Of a stretch of 16,022 nucleotides of DNA, positions 6,693-13,575 are shown in pieces. This stretch comes from GCA-2726865 sp050053595 (GTDB lineage: Archaea; Thermoproteota; Bathyarchaeia; TCS64). The notes under the pieces were generated by a model, which saw only the letters and a list, made by a program, of their open reading frames with translations, did not search any database and was not told the DNA's origin. The DNA lies in assembly GCA_050053595.1 (NCBI GenBank), contig JASFTK010000026.1:1-16022 (forward strand), written 5' to 3'. The position numbers and the translations under genes were made by a program. The stretch's first letter is position 1. Every line of letters starts with the position of its first letter.

Positions 6693-7262
6693 CTATAGAT
6701 CCCTAGGTTTGGCTATGATCTCCTTTATTTCCATATCAAAGAGATCACGACTGTTGACCGGTTTGACAACGGCAGCGGTGTCAGCACCCCGGTGAGACCC
6801 TGTTATTACTATAATCTCCTTGTCCGCCGGTATAGCCCCTGCGTCCATGGCCATGGCGGTGATCTCGACCACTACTTTCATCCCCTGTCCGAACATCCGT
6901 AGAGTCTGAGCTATGATGCCTGTGGGGTACATTGTACTCCATTTTCTGTATATGGCGATGTCCACCCCGCTGAAAGCATGGGCAGCGATAACCACCCTTC
7001 CCCCCGCCCCCTCAATCTTAGCCCTGTTCTCCTCTGTGAGTTCCTGTGCTCCCGGTTCTCTGTAACCTGTTACATGAGGGACAACGACCAAGTTGTACCC
7101 TTTGAAGACTGTTGATGCCTTTACCCCCGTGTTCCCCCTCGTGCTTGCGACTAGGATGTCCTTGATCCCAAGTTCATCAGCGCGTCTTTTCGCGATTTTA
7201 AGGGTCTTGTCTGTGTTCTCCTCTCCTGTAGTCTCAAAATAATGGATCTCTTTCTTCACCAT
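6693..7262 (-). CDS. Pyruvate-kinase C-terminal-domain-like protein (COG1751-type)
   Basis: About 189 aa from ATG 7262. It resembles the stand-alone proteins related to the alpha/beta C-terminal domain of pyruvate kinase. In pyruvate kinase that domain binds allosteric effectors; the stand-alone proteins have no established reaction. Recognisable parts are HYFETTGEENTDKTLKIAKR at the N-terminus, LVASTRGNTGVKA (about 38-50), and the C-terminal VITGSHRGADTAAVVKP. There is no catalytic pyruvate kinase barrel. An in-frame TTG at 7268 is an alternative start. The gene is followed directly by the DsrE-like gene, a two-gene operon with promoter at 7294-7302. An 8+8 bp inverted repeat straddles the promoter, suggesting control by a dimeric regulator. 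Confidence 0.8.
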   Translation of the reverse strand: MVKKEIHYFETTGEENTDKTLKIAKRRADELGIKDILVASTRGNTGVKASTVFKGYNLVVVPHVTGYREPGAQELTEENRAKIEGAGGRVVIAAHAFSGVDIAIYRKWSTMYPTGIIAQTLRMFGQGMKVVVEITAMAMDAGAIPADKEIIVITGSHRGADTAAVVKPVNSRDLFDMEIKEIIAKPRDL

Positions 7263-7274
7263 TACCAATCAACA

Positions 7275-7308
7275 GATAACCTCTGAATGAACGTTATTAT
7301 AGGTTATC
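7275..7308. repeat. 8 bp inverted repeat around a promoter, possible operator
   Basis: GATAACCT (7275-7282) and AGGTTATC (7301-7308) are perfect inverted arms separated by 18 bp that contain the palindrome AACGTT. Arm centres are 26 bp apart, about two and a half helical turns. The right arm touches the TATA box and the left arm lies between it and the expected start site. A bound dimer would therefore block transcription. The binding role is inferred. Confidence 0.45.
7294..7302 (-). promoter_or_regulatory. TATA box of the two-gene operon
   Basis: CTATAATAA on the minus strand predicts a start site near 7272, leaving a very short leader before ATG 7262 or TTG 7268. The box partly overlaps the right arm of an inverted repeat (7275-7308). 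Confidence 0.55.
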
Positions 7309-7344
7309 AGTTGCTAGGGCTTAGTTGAGTGACCGCTACGCTCG

Positions 7345-7351
7345 TTTAATA
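7345..7351 (+). promoter_or_regulatory. TATA box of the membrane haem protein gene (leaderless)
   Basis: TTTAATA is centred 27 nt before ATG 7375, the spacing expected for a transcript that begins at the start codon. This supports ATG 7375 over the TTG one codon upstream. Confidence 0.55.
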
Positions 7352-7374
7352 GCTGCCGTTCCGGAAAACCTTTG

Positions 7375-7857
7375 ATGGGATCCAAGCCGGAAGGCAGTTC
7401 CAAGTCTCTTCTTTTCCTGGGGTTGATCCTCCTTTACAGCTCTCTGGTGGCATACAGGCCGCTCAGGTATTTGGGAGCCTGGTCCTTGGACCCTTATGAT
7501 TGGGTCCACTGGGCGGGGATATCCGGGGCGTTGCTTTTCTTGGCGGTTGCGGTCAGTTCTTGGAGGGGTGTGTGGGCTAAGGGGGGATGGTCAAAGGTCC
7601 ATTTACTGATGGGGGTTATGTCGCTGGCTTTGGCCGCCCTCCACTCTAGGACCAAGGCGGGGGTGATCCTGCCTGTCCACTACAGCAGCCTCTTCATACT
7701 TGGGGTGATGGGGGTAGTTGTGTTCTCTGGCATCGCCTTGAGGTTCTTCAGGGTCAAGCGGGGCGCCGTCTGGTGGAGGTTGGTACACGGCGGGGCCACC
7801 CCTGCACTGGGGTTAGTTCTAGTCCACCATATATTGGTCAAGTTGGCGGTGATATGA
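7375..7857 (+). CDS. Polytopic membrane protein with paired histidines, likely b-type cytochrome partner of the next gene
   Basis: A 160-aa integral membrane protein with about five hydrophobic helices (near residues 11-27, 45-62, 75-90, 103-122 and 137-158). Histidines sit at 45, 76, 90, 102, 138, 151 and 152. The spacing His76/His90 and His138/His151-152 within predicted helices is what bis-histidine haem ligation in cytochrome-b561/ferric-reductase-like proteins would look like. The stop codon overlaps the start of the molybdopterin oxidoreductase (ATGA). This gene pair resembles the MsrQ/MsrP arrangement, in which a haem membrane protein feeds electrons to an extracytoplasmic molybdoenzyme. 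That role is inferred from context; MsrQ homology itself is not established. Confidence 0.72.
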   Translation: MGSKPEGSSKSLLFLGLILLYSSLVAYRPLRYLGAWSLDPYDWVHWAGISGALLFLAVAVSSWRGVWAKGGWSKVHLLMGVMSLALAALHSRTKAGVILPVHYSSLFILGVMGVVVFSGIALRFFRVKRGAVWWRLVHGGATPALGLVLVHHILVKLAVI

Positions 7858-8522
7858 TGGACCGTGTCTGGCTGACCCTGGGGCTGCTGATCCCTCTAGT
7901 CGCTGCCATGGGAGTCTATGCCGAGGAGGAGCCGGTTCTCCGGATCCATGGGCTGGTGGATGAGCCTCTGAACATATCTTACAGTGAGTTCCTGAGGCTG
8001 CCGATGGTATCGATAAATGCCTCAGTGGTCTGCGTCGGCTCCCCGCCCGAAGATATTGGTGTGAACAGCTATGTGGTCTATACCTTCAACTGGACTGGGG
8101 TGAAGGTCTCGGACCTGCTGGATATGGTGGGGGTGGGGGAGGGGGCGGTAGACGTGGTCTTCAGCGACGGCCGGGGGTACAGCAGCAGCCTCCCTGTGGA
8201 GGTCGTCAGAGAGGAGGAGATCCTGTTGGCTGTATTCGCGGATGGGGAGACCCTGGACTACAATCAGGGCTACCCGTTCAGGGAGGTGGTGCCCTGCTGG
8301 TGGGGGTACAAATGGGTGAAATATGTGGAGGAGGTTGAGGTGGTAGGGTACAACCACAAAGGGTTCTGGGAGAGCAGAAGATACCCAGACAACGCACGGA
8401 TCCCAGACTGCGAGTACATCGCCGAGAACCCCAAGGTGGTCAACCCCCTCTCCACAGCCTTGGCAACCCTCGGGAGCCTATGCATACTGGCTTCGATCTA
8501 CACCCAGGCGAGAGCCCGTTGA
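7854..8522 (+). CDS. Exported membrane-anchored molybdopterin oxidoreductase (sulfite-oxidase fold)
   Basis: A 222-aa protein with an N-terminal hydrophobic signal (about 4-22), a catalytic domain of the oxidoreductase molybdopterin-binding family (about 28-165), and a C-terminal membrane helix (about 198-216) ending in RAR. Family marks are ASVVCVGSPP with C60 as the candidate Mo ligand, FNWTGVKVSDLL (78-89), FSDGRGYSSSLP (103-114), and GYPFREVVPCWWGYKWVKY (139-157). The start ATG 7854 overlaps the upstream TGA, so translation is probably coupled; ATG 7857 is equally possible. Three N-glycosylation sequons (N40, N55, N79) agree with an outside location. No twin-arginine motif is visible, which is odd for a molybdopterin enzyme, since these normally fold in the cytoplasm and use Tat. 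The substrate is unknown (sulfite, sulfoxide or other). Confidence 0.85.
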   Translation: MMDRVWLTLGLLIPLVAAMGVYAEEEPVLRIHGLVDEPLNISYSEFLRLPMVSINASVVCVGSPPEDIGVNSYVVYTFNWTGVKVSDLLDMVGVGEGAVDVVFSDGRGYSSSLPVEVVREEEILLAVFADGETLDYNQGYPFREVVPCWWGYKWVKYVEEVEVVGYNHKGFWESRRYPDNARIPDCEYIAENPKVVNPLSTALATLGSLCILASIYTQARAR

Positions 8523-8553
8523 GAGGTACGCAACGGGAAGCAGTATCTTCGAA

Positions 8554-8563
8554 GAGTTAATAC
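8554..8563 (+). promoter_or_regulatory. TATA-like box of the FAD/disulfide oxidoreductase
   Basis: GAGTTAATAC is centred about 28 nt before ATG 8587 in the 64-nt gap after the molybdoenzyme gene. No ribosome binding site is seen directly before the ATG, so a leaderless or near-leaderless mRNA is likely. Confidence 0.45.
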
Positions 8564-8586
8564 TCCCCAAACCTTACACAGTATCC

Positions 8587-10014
8587 ATGGATCATTTTGA
8601 TGTTCTAGTCATCGGGAGTGGTTCCGGTGGTACCATTGTACAAGCCGCTCTTTACAACGGGATGAAGGTCGCCTACGTGGAGAAGGGACCCCTCGGGGGC
8701 ACCTGCCTCAACAGGGGCTGCATCCCATCTAAGATGGTGATCTACCCTGCGGATGTAATCAATCAGATCAGGCATGCGGAGAGGCTGGGTATCAAGGTCG
8801 ATATCGAGGAGATTGACTTCGGGTACATTATGGAGCGTATGCGGAGGTCGATTGAGGAAGACCGGAGACATATGGAGGAAGGCATAGACCAGATTGAGGG
8901 CCTGACCTTCTTCCACGAACAAGGTGAGTTCGTCGGCGACTATATGATGGATGTAGGCGGTGAGACCATCAAAGCGGAGAACATCTTCATAGCCAGCGGG
9001 GCCAGACCCAACATACCCCCCATCAGAGGCCTTGAGCGGGTCGAGTACCTAACAAGCGAGAATGTGTGGGGCCTCACAGAGGCACCTGAGAGCATGGTGA
9101 TAGTCGGGGGAGGCCTCGTTGCCGTGGAGATGGCCCACTTTTTCTCCAGCGTCGGCGTAAATGTCACCATATTGAGCCGCAGCCCCCGCCTCATCAAACA
9201 GTCAGAGCCCGAGATCTCGTACCTCCTAGAGAAATCTTTGGTCAGGAGGATGAGCGTCTATACCGGTATCGAAGCGGGTGAGGTTTCAAATGGGGATGGG
9301 ACTGTCGTGGTGGCGGCTATGGATAAGGAGGGCGAGGAACATACCTTCGAAGCGGAGACCCTTTTCATAGCCGCTGGGAGGAGGTCCAATGCCGACCTGT
9401 TGAAGCCTGAGAGGACGGGGGTGGAGCTGGATGACCGCGGCTTCATCGAGGTTGACGAGTACTACAGGACCACCAAGGAGAGGATCTGGTCCTTCGGCGA
9501 CGCCATCGGCAGGGCAATGTTCAGGCACGTCGCCAACAAGGAGGCGGAGCTGGTGTGGTACGCTTTCAGCCATGGACACAGGCAGACCCTTGACTACTCT
9601 AAGGTCCCCTACGCGGTCTTCAGTTGGCCTCAGGTGGGTTCCGTAGGCCTGACTGAGCGGGAAGCCCTTGATCAGGGGTACGATGTACTGGTTGGGACGT
9701 ACAACTACGCAGATACGGCCAAGGGCATGGCCATGGTGGAGGAAGAAGGTTTCGTCAAGGTCGTCGTCGAGGGACAGGGTTCTCGGATCCTGGGTGCCCA
9801 TATCATCGGACCATATGCGCCGATCCTCGTCCAGGAAGTGACCAATGTGATGTACTGCCAAGGTGGGACGGCCAGGACGATACAGGACACGATGCACATA
9901 CATCCAGCGCTACCGGAGGTGGTTCAGCGGGCATTCTACAACCTGACCAGATCCAGTCATAACCACCGCACTGATCCAGCCCATGTCGGTTTAAATAACA
10001 CCCAGAGAGAGTAG
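8587..10014 (+). CDS. FAD-dependent pyridine nucleotide-disulfide oxidoreductase (dihydrolipoamide dehydrogenase-like)
   Basis: A 475-aa class I flavoprotein disulfide reductase. The FAD Rossmann motif is GSGSGG (10-15). The redox-active pair is C40 and C45 in GGTCLNRGCIPSK. The second nucleotide fold has GGGLVAVE (174-181), the FAD-ribityl motif is WSFGDAIG (about 301-308), and the dimer-interface catalytic dyad is H439/E444 (HPALPE). All catalytic elements are therefore present. The second Rossmann strand ends in SRS rather than an acidic residue, so NADPH use as in glutathione- or mycothione-type reductases is possible (inference). About 30 residues after the catalytic His form an extra His/Asn-rich tail. 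No lipoyl or 2-oxoacid dehydrogenase subunits are adjacent, so the disulfide substrate is uncertain. Adjacent redox genes make a thiol-disulfide role plausible. Confidence 0.92.
   Translation: MDHFDVLVIGSGSGGTIVQAALYNGMKVAYVEKGPLGGTCLNRGCIPSKMVIYPADVINQIRHAERLGIKVDIEEIDFGYIMERMRRSIEEDRRHMEEGIDQIEGLTFFHEQGEFVGDYMMDVGGETIKAENIFIASGARPNIPPIRGLERVEYLTSENVWGLTEAPESMVIVGGGLVAVEMAHFFSSVGVNVTILSRSPRLIKQSEPEISYLLEKSLVRRMSVYTGIEAGEVSNGDGTVVVAAMDKEGEEHTFEAETLFIAAGRRSNADLLKPERTGVELDDRGFIEVDEYYRTTKERIWSFGDAIGRAMFRHVANKEAELVWYAFSHGHRQTLDYSKVPYAVFSWPQVGSVGLTEREALDQGYDVLVGTYNYADTAKGMAMVEEEGFVKVVVEGQGSRILGAHIIGPYAPILVQEVTNVMYCQGGTARTIQDTMHIHPALPEVVQRAFYNLTRSSHNHRTDPAHVGLNNTQRE
9988..9998 (+). promoter_or_regulatory. 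TATA box of the nitroreductase gene, inside the preceding gene
   Basis: GGTTTAAATAA lies in the last codons of the disulfide oxidoreductase gene. It predicts a start site near 10019 and a leader of about 30 nt that carries the GGAG ribosome binding site. Confidence 0.5.
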
Positions 10015-10050
10015 CTCAAACGTATGAGTTGAATGATTGGAGTGGTCAAG

Positions 10051-10614
10051 ATGCATGTTAAAGACGCGATAAAGACCCGGAGGGCTTACAGGTCACTGGC
10101 CCCTGTCGAGATAACGGAGGATCTGGTAAAGGATCTGGCCTCCCACGCTGGGTTATCCGCATCCTGCTTCAACAACCAGCCTTGGCGGTTCGTCTTCGCC
10201 TATGACCCCAGGGTATTGGAAAAGTTGCACAGCGCGCTCTCAAAGAGTAACAGATGGGTCCAGCTCGCTTCTATGATCGTAGCTGTTTTCAGCCGTGCGG
10301 AGGATGACTGCAGGGTTAAGGGCAGGGTATACCACCAGTTCGACACAGGTATGGCCACCGCGTTCCTGATACTGAGGGCGACCGAGTTGGGTCTTGTAGC
10401 TCACCCCATAGCGGGCTACAATGAGACCAAAGTAAAGGATATCCTCGGCATCCCCGAGGAGTACCGGGTTATCACCCTGGTAAACGTAGGGAAGCACTCT
10501 GAGACCATACATCCGTTTCTAACTGAGAAGCAGGCCGAGATAGAAAAGGAGCGGCCTGAACGGTTGCCGCTGGAAAAGTTCGCCTTCCTGAACCGCTACA
10601 AATCCAAGGCATAA
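10051..10614 (+). CDS. Nitroreductase-family FMN oxidoreductase
   Basis: A 187-aa protein of the nitroreductase/FMN oxidoreductase superfamily. It opens with VKDAIKTRRAYRSL, the Arg-Arg segment that contacts the FMN phosphate, followed by GLSASCFNNQPWRFVF, the family's substrate/FMN loop (S-x-x-N-x-Q-P-W). ATELGLVAHPIAGY and the VNVGKHSE segment near the end supply the rest of the flavin pocket. It is probably a homodimer using NAD(P)H, with an unknown acceptor. ATG 10051 is chosen because GGAG (10039-10042) lies 8 nt before it. An upstream in-frame ATG at 10033 would add six residues but has no such site. An independent TATA box sits at 9988-9998, so the gene need not depend on upstream transcription. 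Confidence 0.9.
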   Translation: MHVKDAIKTRRAYRSLAPVEITEDLVKDLASHAGLSASCFNNQPWRFVFAYDPRVLEKLHSALSKSNRWVQLASMIVAVFSRAEDDCRVKGRVYHQFDTGMATAFLILRATELGLVAHPIAGYNETKVKDILGIPEEYRVITLVNVGKHSETIHPFLTEKQAEIEKERPERLPLEKFAFLNRYKSKA

Positions 10615-10682
10615 CCAGTTCAGAGCACTTGCGGTAGCCCACTCATAGATTAAGCAGGATCGAGGGATGGGGCTTTAGTTCC

Positions 10683-11100
10683 ATGGGCCTCAGGATCCAG
10701 CCCAGCAGGCGTCATCTCTATCTTGCCTTGGCCTCAGCTGGCCTCTTTCTGCCTTCCCTCTTCCACGGTCTCTCTATGAGATTGTTTGTGGAAGTTGTGG
10801 AGCAGTTAGCATTCATTGGCTTGGTGGAGGAGTTCTTCCCTAGAGGATATTTGATGGGGGGGTCTCGCGAGTGGCTGGGGGACCTACATGGGGATGCTCC
10901 TGTATACCGTCGTGTTCTCTTTGGCTCACGTGGTCTTTCTTTTCACAAGATATGGTTCTATAGTTCAAGGGGATCTGATGGTTGGGTTCCAGTCTTTAAT
11001 GGGAGGGTCGATGCTAGGATACATCTGTTTGCAGGCTGGGGATATTATACCGGACCCGATACTCCATATATCCCTCAATATAGCTCTCTCAAAGCTCTGA
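10683..11100 (+). pseudogene. CPBP-family intramembrane metalloprotease, broken by a +1 frameshift
   Basis: Two overlapping frames together encode one CPBP (CAAX-prenyl-protease-like) membrane protease. Frame 1 runs from ATG 10683 through VEEFFPRGYLMG, the EExxxR motif. From about 10879 the other frame continues with TYMGMLLYTVVFSLAH (the FxxxH motif) and ends with LHISLN (HxxxN) and a stop at 11098-11100. Dropping one G from the five-G run at 10877-10881 fuses them into a smooth 138-aa protein with all three catalytic motifs. Unshifted, frame 1 reads on as non-membrane sequence to 11147. The reconstructed protein is short for the family (often 200-280 aa) and lacks N-terminal helices, so it may be a decayed or minimal member. 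Sequencing or assembly error is the alternative. Confidence 0.78.
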
Positions 11101-11123
11101 ACTTACAGCGTATACAGAAGTTA

Positions 11124-11885
11124 CTACCGTTTTTCCGCCTCAAATAGAACCGTCTTTGAGTAGTGTCCTAGACCATGGCGTTGGATTGATTCCCCAAATT
11201 TTTCCCACGCTTCCCGGAAAGAGGAGGTCTCGACATTATAGTGGATTGGTGCGTATTCACATGCGTACTCGATCTCCTCTTTCGCTTGGTCCACGGTCAA
11301 TTTCTTACCCGTGTAGAAGGGCGTCTTCCGCCTGAAGACCAGGCCAGCTTCCTCTAACAGTGATATATACTCATCAGACTTGAGCCATGTGGCCCCGCAC
11401 AACCAACTGAACAGTTCTACTTCAAGTCTCTGAGGCTCTGTCTCCATCATATCAGGGGGCATGGCCACGAAGTAGAAGGTGCCTTGGGGTCTCAATACCC
11501 GTCCCACCTCCCTGATAGCCTTTTGGACCCCCCCGTATCCTCGGGTCATGTGGATATCCTCGAAGCCCAGATAATTGACCACAGTGTCGAAACATTGGTC
11601 GGGGAAGTCCAGGTCTGACGCATCCATCCTGATGGCTGTGATTCGGTCATCGAGTTTCCTCGCCGCGATATTCTCTCCGGCTCTATCCACTGAGCCCTGG
11701 AAGATGTCAACCGCTGTAATCTTGACAGAGGGGTGCTTTATCGCAACCTCAATTGAGAAGTACGCCGAACCAGCCGCTATGTCCAGCACTTCATTCCCTA
11801 GTTTGATCTTCGACGCTACCTGAGGTCTCGTCAAAGTTGTGAACAGAGCCTCGTATTCTTGGGGTGTTGCGTATAACTCTCTCAT
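11124..11885 (-). CDS. Class I SAM-dependent methyltransferase
   Basis: A 253-aa Rossmann-fold methyltransferase. Motif I is EVLDIAAGSAYFS (about 32-44), with alanine in place of one usual glycine of the GxGxG loop. An acidic residue ends strand 2 (AVDIF, D60). MDASDLDFP (87-95) is the adenine-binding region, and FDTVVNYLGFEDI (99-111) is motif IV. The C-terminal half (from about 135) is a substrate lid with Trp, Tyr and Cys residues and no recognised domain. It is soluble. The start is ATG 11885; a TATA box at 11934-11943 predicts a leader of about 25 nt. It converges on the broken CPBP gene with a 23-bp gap. The sequence most resembles small-molecule or ubiquinone-type methyltransferases, but the substrate cannot be inferred. 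Confidence 0.88.
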   Translation of the reverse strand: MRELYATPQEYEALFTTLTRPQVASKIKLGNEVLDIAAGSAYFSIEVAIKHPSVKITAVDIFQGSVDRAGENIAARKLDDRITAIRMDASDLDFPDQCFDTVVNYLGFEDIHMTRGYGGVQKAIREVGRVLRPQGTFYFVAMPPDMMETEPQRLEVELFSWLCGATWLKSDEYISLLEEAGLVFRRKTPFYTGKKLTVDQAKEEIEYACEYAPIHYNVETSSFREAWEKFGESIQRHGLGHYSKTVLFEAEKR

Positions 11886-11933
11886 CTCTAACCCTTGAGG
11901 GAGTCCAGTAGACTAAAGACGAGTAACCTTGTA

Positions 11934-11943
11934 CCTTTATAAT
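11934..11943 (-). promoter_or_regulatory. TATA box of the methyltransferase gene
   Basis: ATTATAAAGG on the minus strand, preceded by an A-rich BRE-like stretch, lies about 53 nt before ATG 11885. Initiation near 11912 would leave a leader of about 27 nt. Confidence 0.5.
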
Positions 11944-12081
11944 TTTTCAAGTGAGCGCTTTCCAATAATGTAGATACTATTTCACAGGTACAACAAGACG
12001 GCCATCATCATCTGGGTATGCCACTGATGTCAGAATGTGGACATGACTTAAGTGAAACAGGTTAGAGGATAATCACAGACA

Positions 12082-12090
12082 GGCTTAAAC
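12082..12090 (+). promoter_or_regulatory. TATA-like box of mntP
   Basis: GGCTTAAAC is centred about 34 nt before ATG 12120, giving a leader of about 8 nt. The preceding spacer (11944-12080) shows no other clear element. Confidence 0.35.
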
Positions 12091-12119
12091 CGGGCCAGTG
12101 GTGATTGATGAGGAATAAA

Positions 12120-12689
12120 ATGAACCTAGGCATCGACCTCTACAGCCTCCTACTGCTTAGCATTGGTCTGGCGATGGATGCCTTCAGCGTGGCCACTGTC
12201 ACGGGCTTCGGGCTAGGGAAAGTAAGGTTCAAAGACGCCTTGAGGGTGAGTCTGACCTTCGGCCTAGCCCATATCATTATGCCTATCGCGGGATGGCTCC
12301 TAGGCTCCACAATTGTGCACCTCATTCAAGGGTTTGATCACTGGCTAGCCTTCCTACTACTGGCCTTCGTAGGCGTCCGTATGATCATGGAGGCGTTTGA
12401 GGATAGGGAGGGTGCAGATACAACTGTCATATCCAACTTGGTATACCTACTGTTGTTCACCGTAGCGGTGAGCATCGATGCACTGGCAGTGGGATTGAGC
12501 TTCAGCTTAGAGAATATCAGTATCTGGGTGCCCAGCCTCATCATCGGTGCAGGCACCCTGGGGTTCACCCTCATAGGCCTCATGATGGGTAACCGTATCG
12601 GGAAAGCCGTAGGCCAGAAGTCCCAGATCATCGGCGGCTTAATACTTATCATCATCGGGGTCCGAATTGTGTTAACTCATACGAGTTAG
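12120..12689 (+). CDS. mntP: Manganese efflux pump MntP
   Basis: A 189-aa, six-helix membrane protein that exports Mn(II) from the cytoplasm. The two inverted halves each carry the family's signature: GLAMDAFSV with D20 in helix 1 and SIDALAVG with D120 in helix 4, the conserved acidic residues thought to bind the metal. The loop after helix 3 (EDREGAD) is charged and cytoplasmic, as in bacterial MntP. Length matches the family (about 185-190 aa). ATG 12120 is chosen because TGAGG (12109-12113) lies about 6 nt upstream and the protein then begins as MntP usually does. ATG 12108 and TTG 12105 are in frame and would add 4-5 residues. No yybP-ykoY-type riboswitch is recognisable in the leader. 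Confidence 0.93.
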   Translation: MNLGIDLYSLLLLSIGLAMDAFSVATVTGFGLGKVRFKDALRVSLTFGLAHIIMPIAGWLLGSTIVHLIQGFDHWLAFLLLAFVGVRMIMEAFEDREGADTTVISNLVYLLLFTVAVSIDALAVGLSFSLENISIWVPSLIIGAGTLGFTLIGLMMGNRIGKAVGQKSQIIGGLILIIIGVRIVLTHTS

Positions 12690-12792
12690 CGATTGGTCCC
12701 CTACACTGCGAAAAACGAGAGCACTAACCGCTGCACCCCAAGAGGATACACATGAAACCGCCACCTAAGAACAACCCCCCAAGAGCTAAAGC

Positions 12793-13331
12793 ATGGCAGA
12801 GTATGTGCCCTTCAACCAGGATTCCCACTTAGAGGCGTTCATCCAGCTGAACATTGAATACCTGACATGGATCTTCAACCAACTAGACCAGAGATATCAG
12901 CTTGACACAGTCTCCATGGTCGGACAGACCGTCCCAGATGGGTCAACGACAACCTTGAACCCTACATAAGCTTGGAGCCCCTAAGATGGGTCCTCTACAT
13001 ACTGGAAGCCGATGGCGACGCTGCAGGGATGGGAGCGCTAAAGAGACTGGACGACGAGACCGGAGAGATCAAACGGATGTACATACGCCCCCAGTATAGG
13101 GTAAAAGGGTACGGGAAAAAGATGCTCAACCGGTTGTTAACGGACGGAGGAGAGATGGGGTGCTCCACATTCAGACTGGACACCCCCAGATGGGCACACG
13201 CCGCCCAACACCTCTACAGATCAGCGGGGTTCAGAGAGATGGAACCCTACCCCGAGAGCGAGGTACCGCCCATGTTACAACCCTACTGGATATGGATGGA
13301 GAGAACCAGCTCCAACCCAACCCAAGCCTAA
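12793..13331 (+). pseudogene. GNAT-family acetyltransferase, broken by a -1 frameshift
   Basis: The N-terminal part starts at ATG 12793 (MAEYVPFNQD...) and reads to SMVGQTVP, then enters a stop at 12964-12966. The next frame, from 12936, continues without a break as RWVNDNLEPYISLEPLRWVLYIL and on to the acetyl-CoA site. Adding one base in the C-run at 12933-12935 restores a protein of about 179 aa, normal for this GNAT group. The acetyl-CoA loop is RVKGYGKKML (R/Q-x-x-G-x-G), preceded by the motif-A strand EIKRMYIRP. The C-terminal part has AAQHLYRSAGF and ESEVPPML, typical of this subfamily. A downstream TTG at 12972 would give a 119-aa fragment lacking the first strands. Either the gene is freshly broken or the base was lost in sequencing. 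Confidence 0.8.
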
Positions 13332-13469
13332 CTATGAAACTGTTGACCCCAAAAAGACACACAGACATCAGGGAAAGCGGGGGCAAAGAGACCATCGCCT
13401 TAATCCCTCTTCACACAGAAAAACTGACGCCGTGGAACCTTATCACACCCTACCGTCGCGAAGAGAGAA

Positions 13470-13543
13470 TGGGCCGGGCCGGACTTGAACCGGCGGCCTC
13501 CACCTCGTAAGGGTGGCGTCCTACCAGGCTGGACTACCGGCCC
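13470..13543 (-). tRNA. tRNA-Val (anticodon UAC)
   Basis: On the minus strand a complete 74-nt cloverleaf folds. The acceptor stem GGGCCGG pairs with CCGGCCC (7 bp). The D-arm has stem GTCC/GGAC, and the anticodon stem is CCACC/GGTGG around loop CTTACGA. The 5-nt variable loop is AGGCC, and the T-arm is GCCGG-TTCAAGT-CCGGC. The anticodon TAC (loop positions 3-5) reads GUA and, by wobble, other valine codons. The discriminator is A, and CCA is not encoded and must be added. There is no intron. Confidence 0.97.
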
Positions 13544-13566
13544 CCAAGAAGAAACCGCGTAACCCC

Positions 13567-13575
13567 CTTAAAACA
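13567..13575 (-). promoter_or_regulatory. TATA box of tRNA-Val overlapping the HD gene stop codon
   Basis: TTTTAAGGG-type sequence on the minus strand (core TTTTAA, 13568-13573) lies 25-30 nt before the first tRNA base at 13543. It coincides with the TAA stop codon (13568-13570) of the HD-domain gene. The tRNA can therefore be expressed independently or by read-through. Confidence 0.5.

Noticed and set aside
9286..9903. A 205-codon minus-strand frame inside the disulfide oxidoreductase gene
   Set aside because: It is fully antisense to a gene with every catalytic motif intact. Long antisense frames are common in GC-rich DNA with this codon bias.
10888..11100. A separate 70-aa protein starting at ATG 10888
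   Set aside because: It is the C-terminal half of the CPBP protease, and the missing first motif is just upstream in another frame.
12024..12050. Possible C/D-box guide RNA in the spacer before mntP (TGATGT ... )
   Set aside because: The C box is imperfect and no matching D'/C' and D boxes at proper spacing are visible.
12690..12792. Possible riboswitch or small gene between mntP and the GNAT gene
   Set aside because: A 26-codon frame at 12752 is Pro/Asn-rich with no support, and no recognisable aptamer structure is seen.
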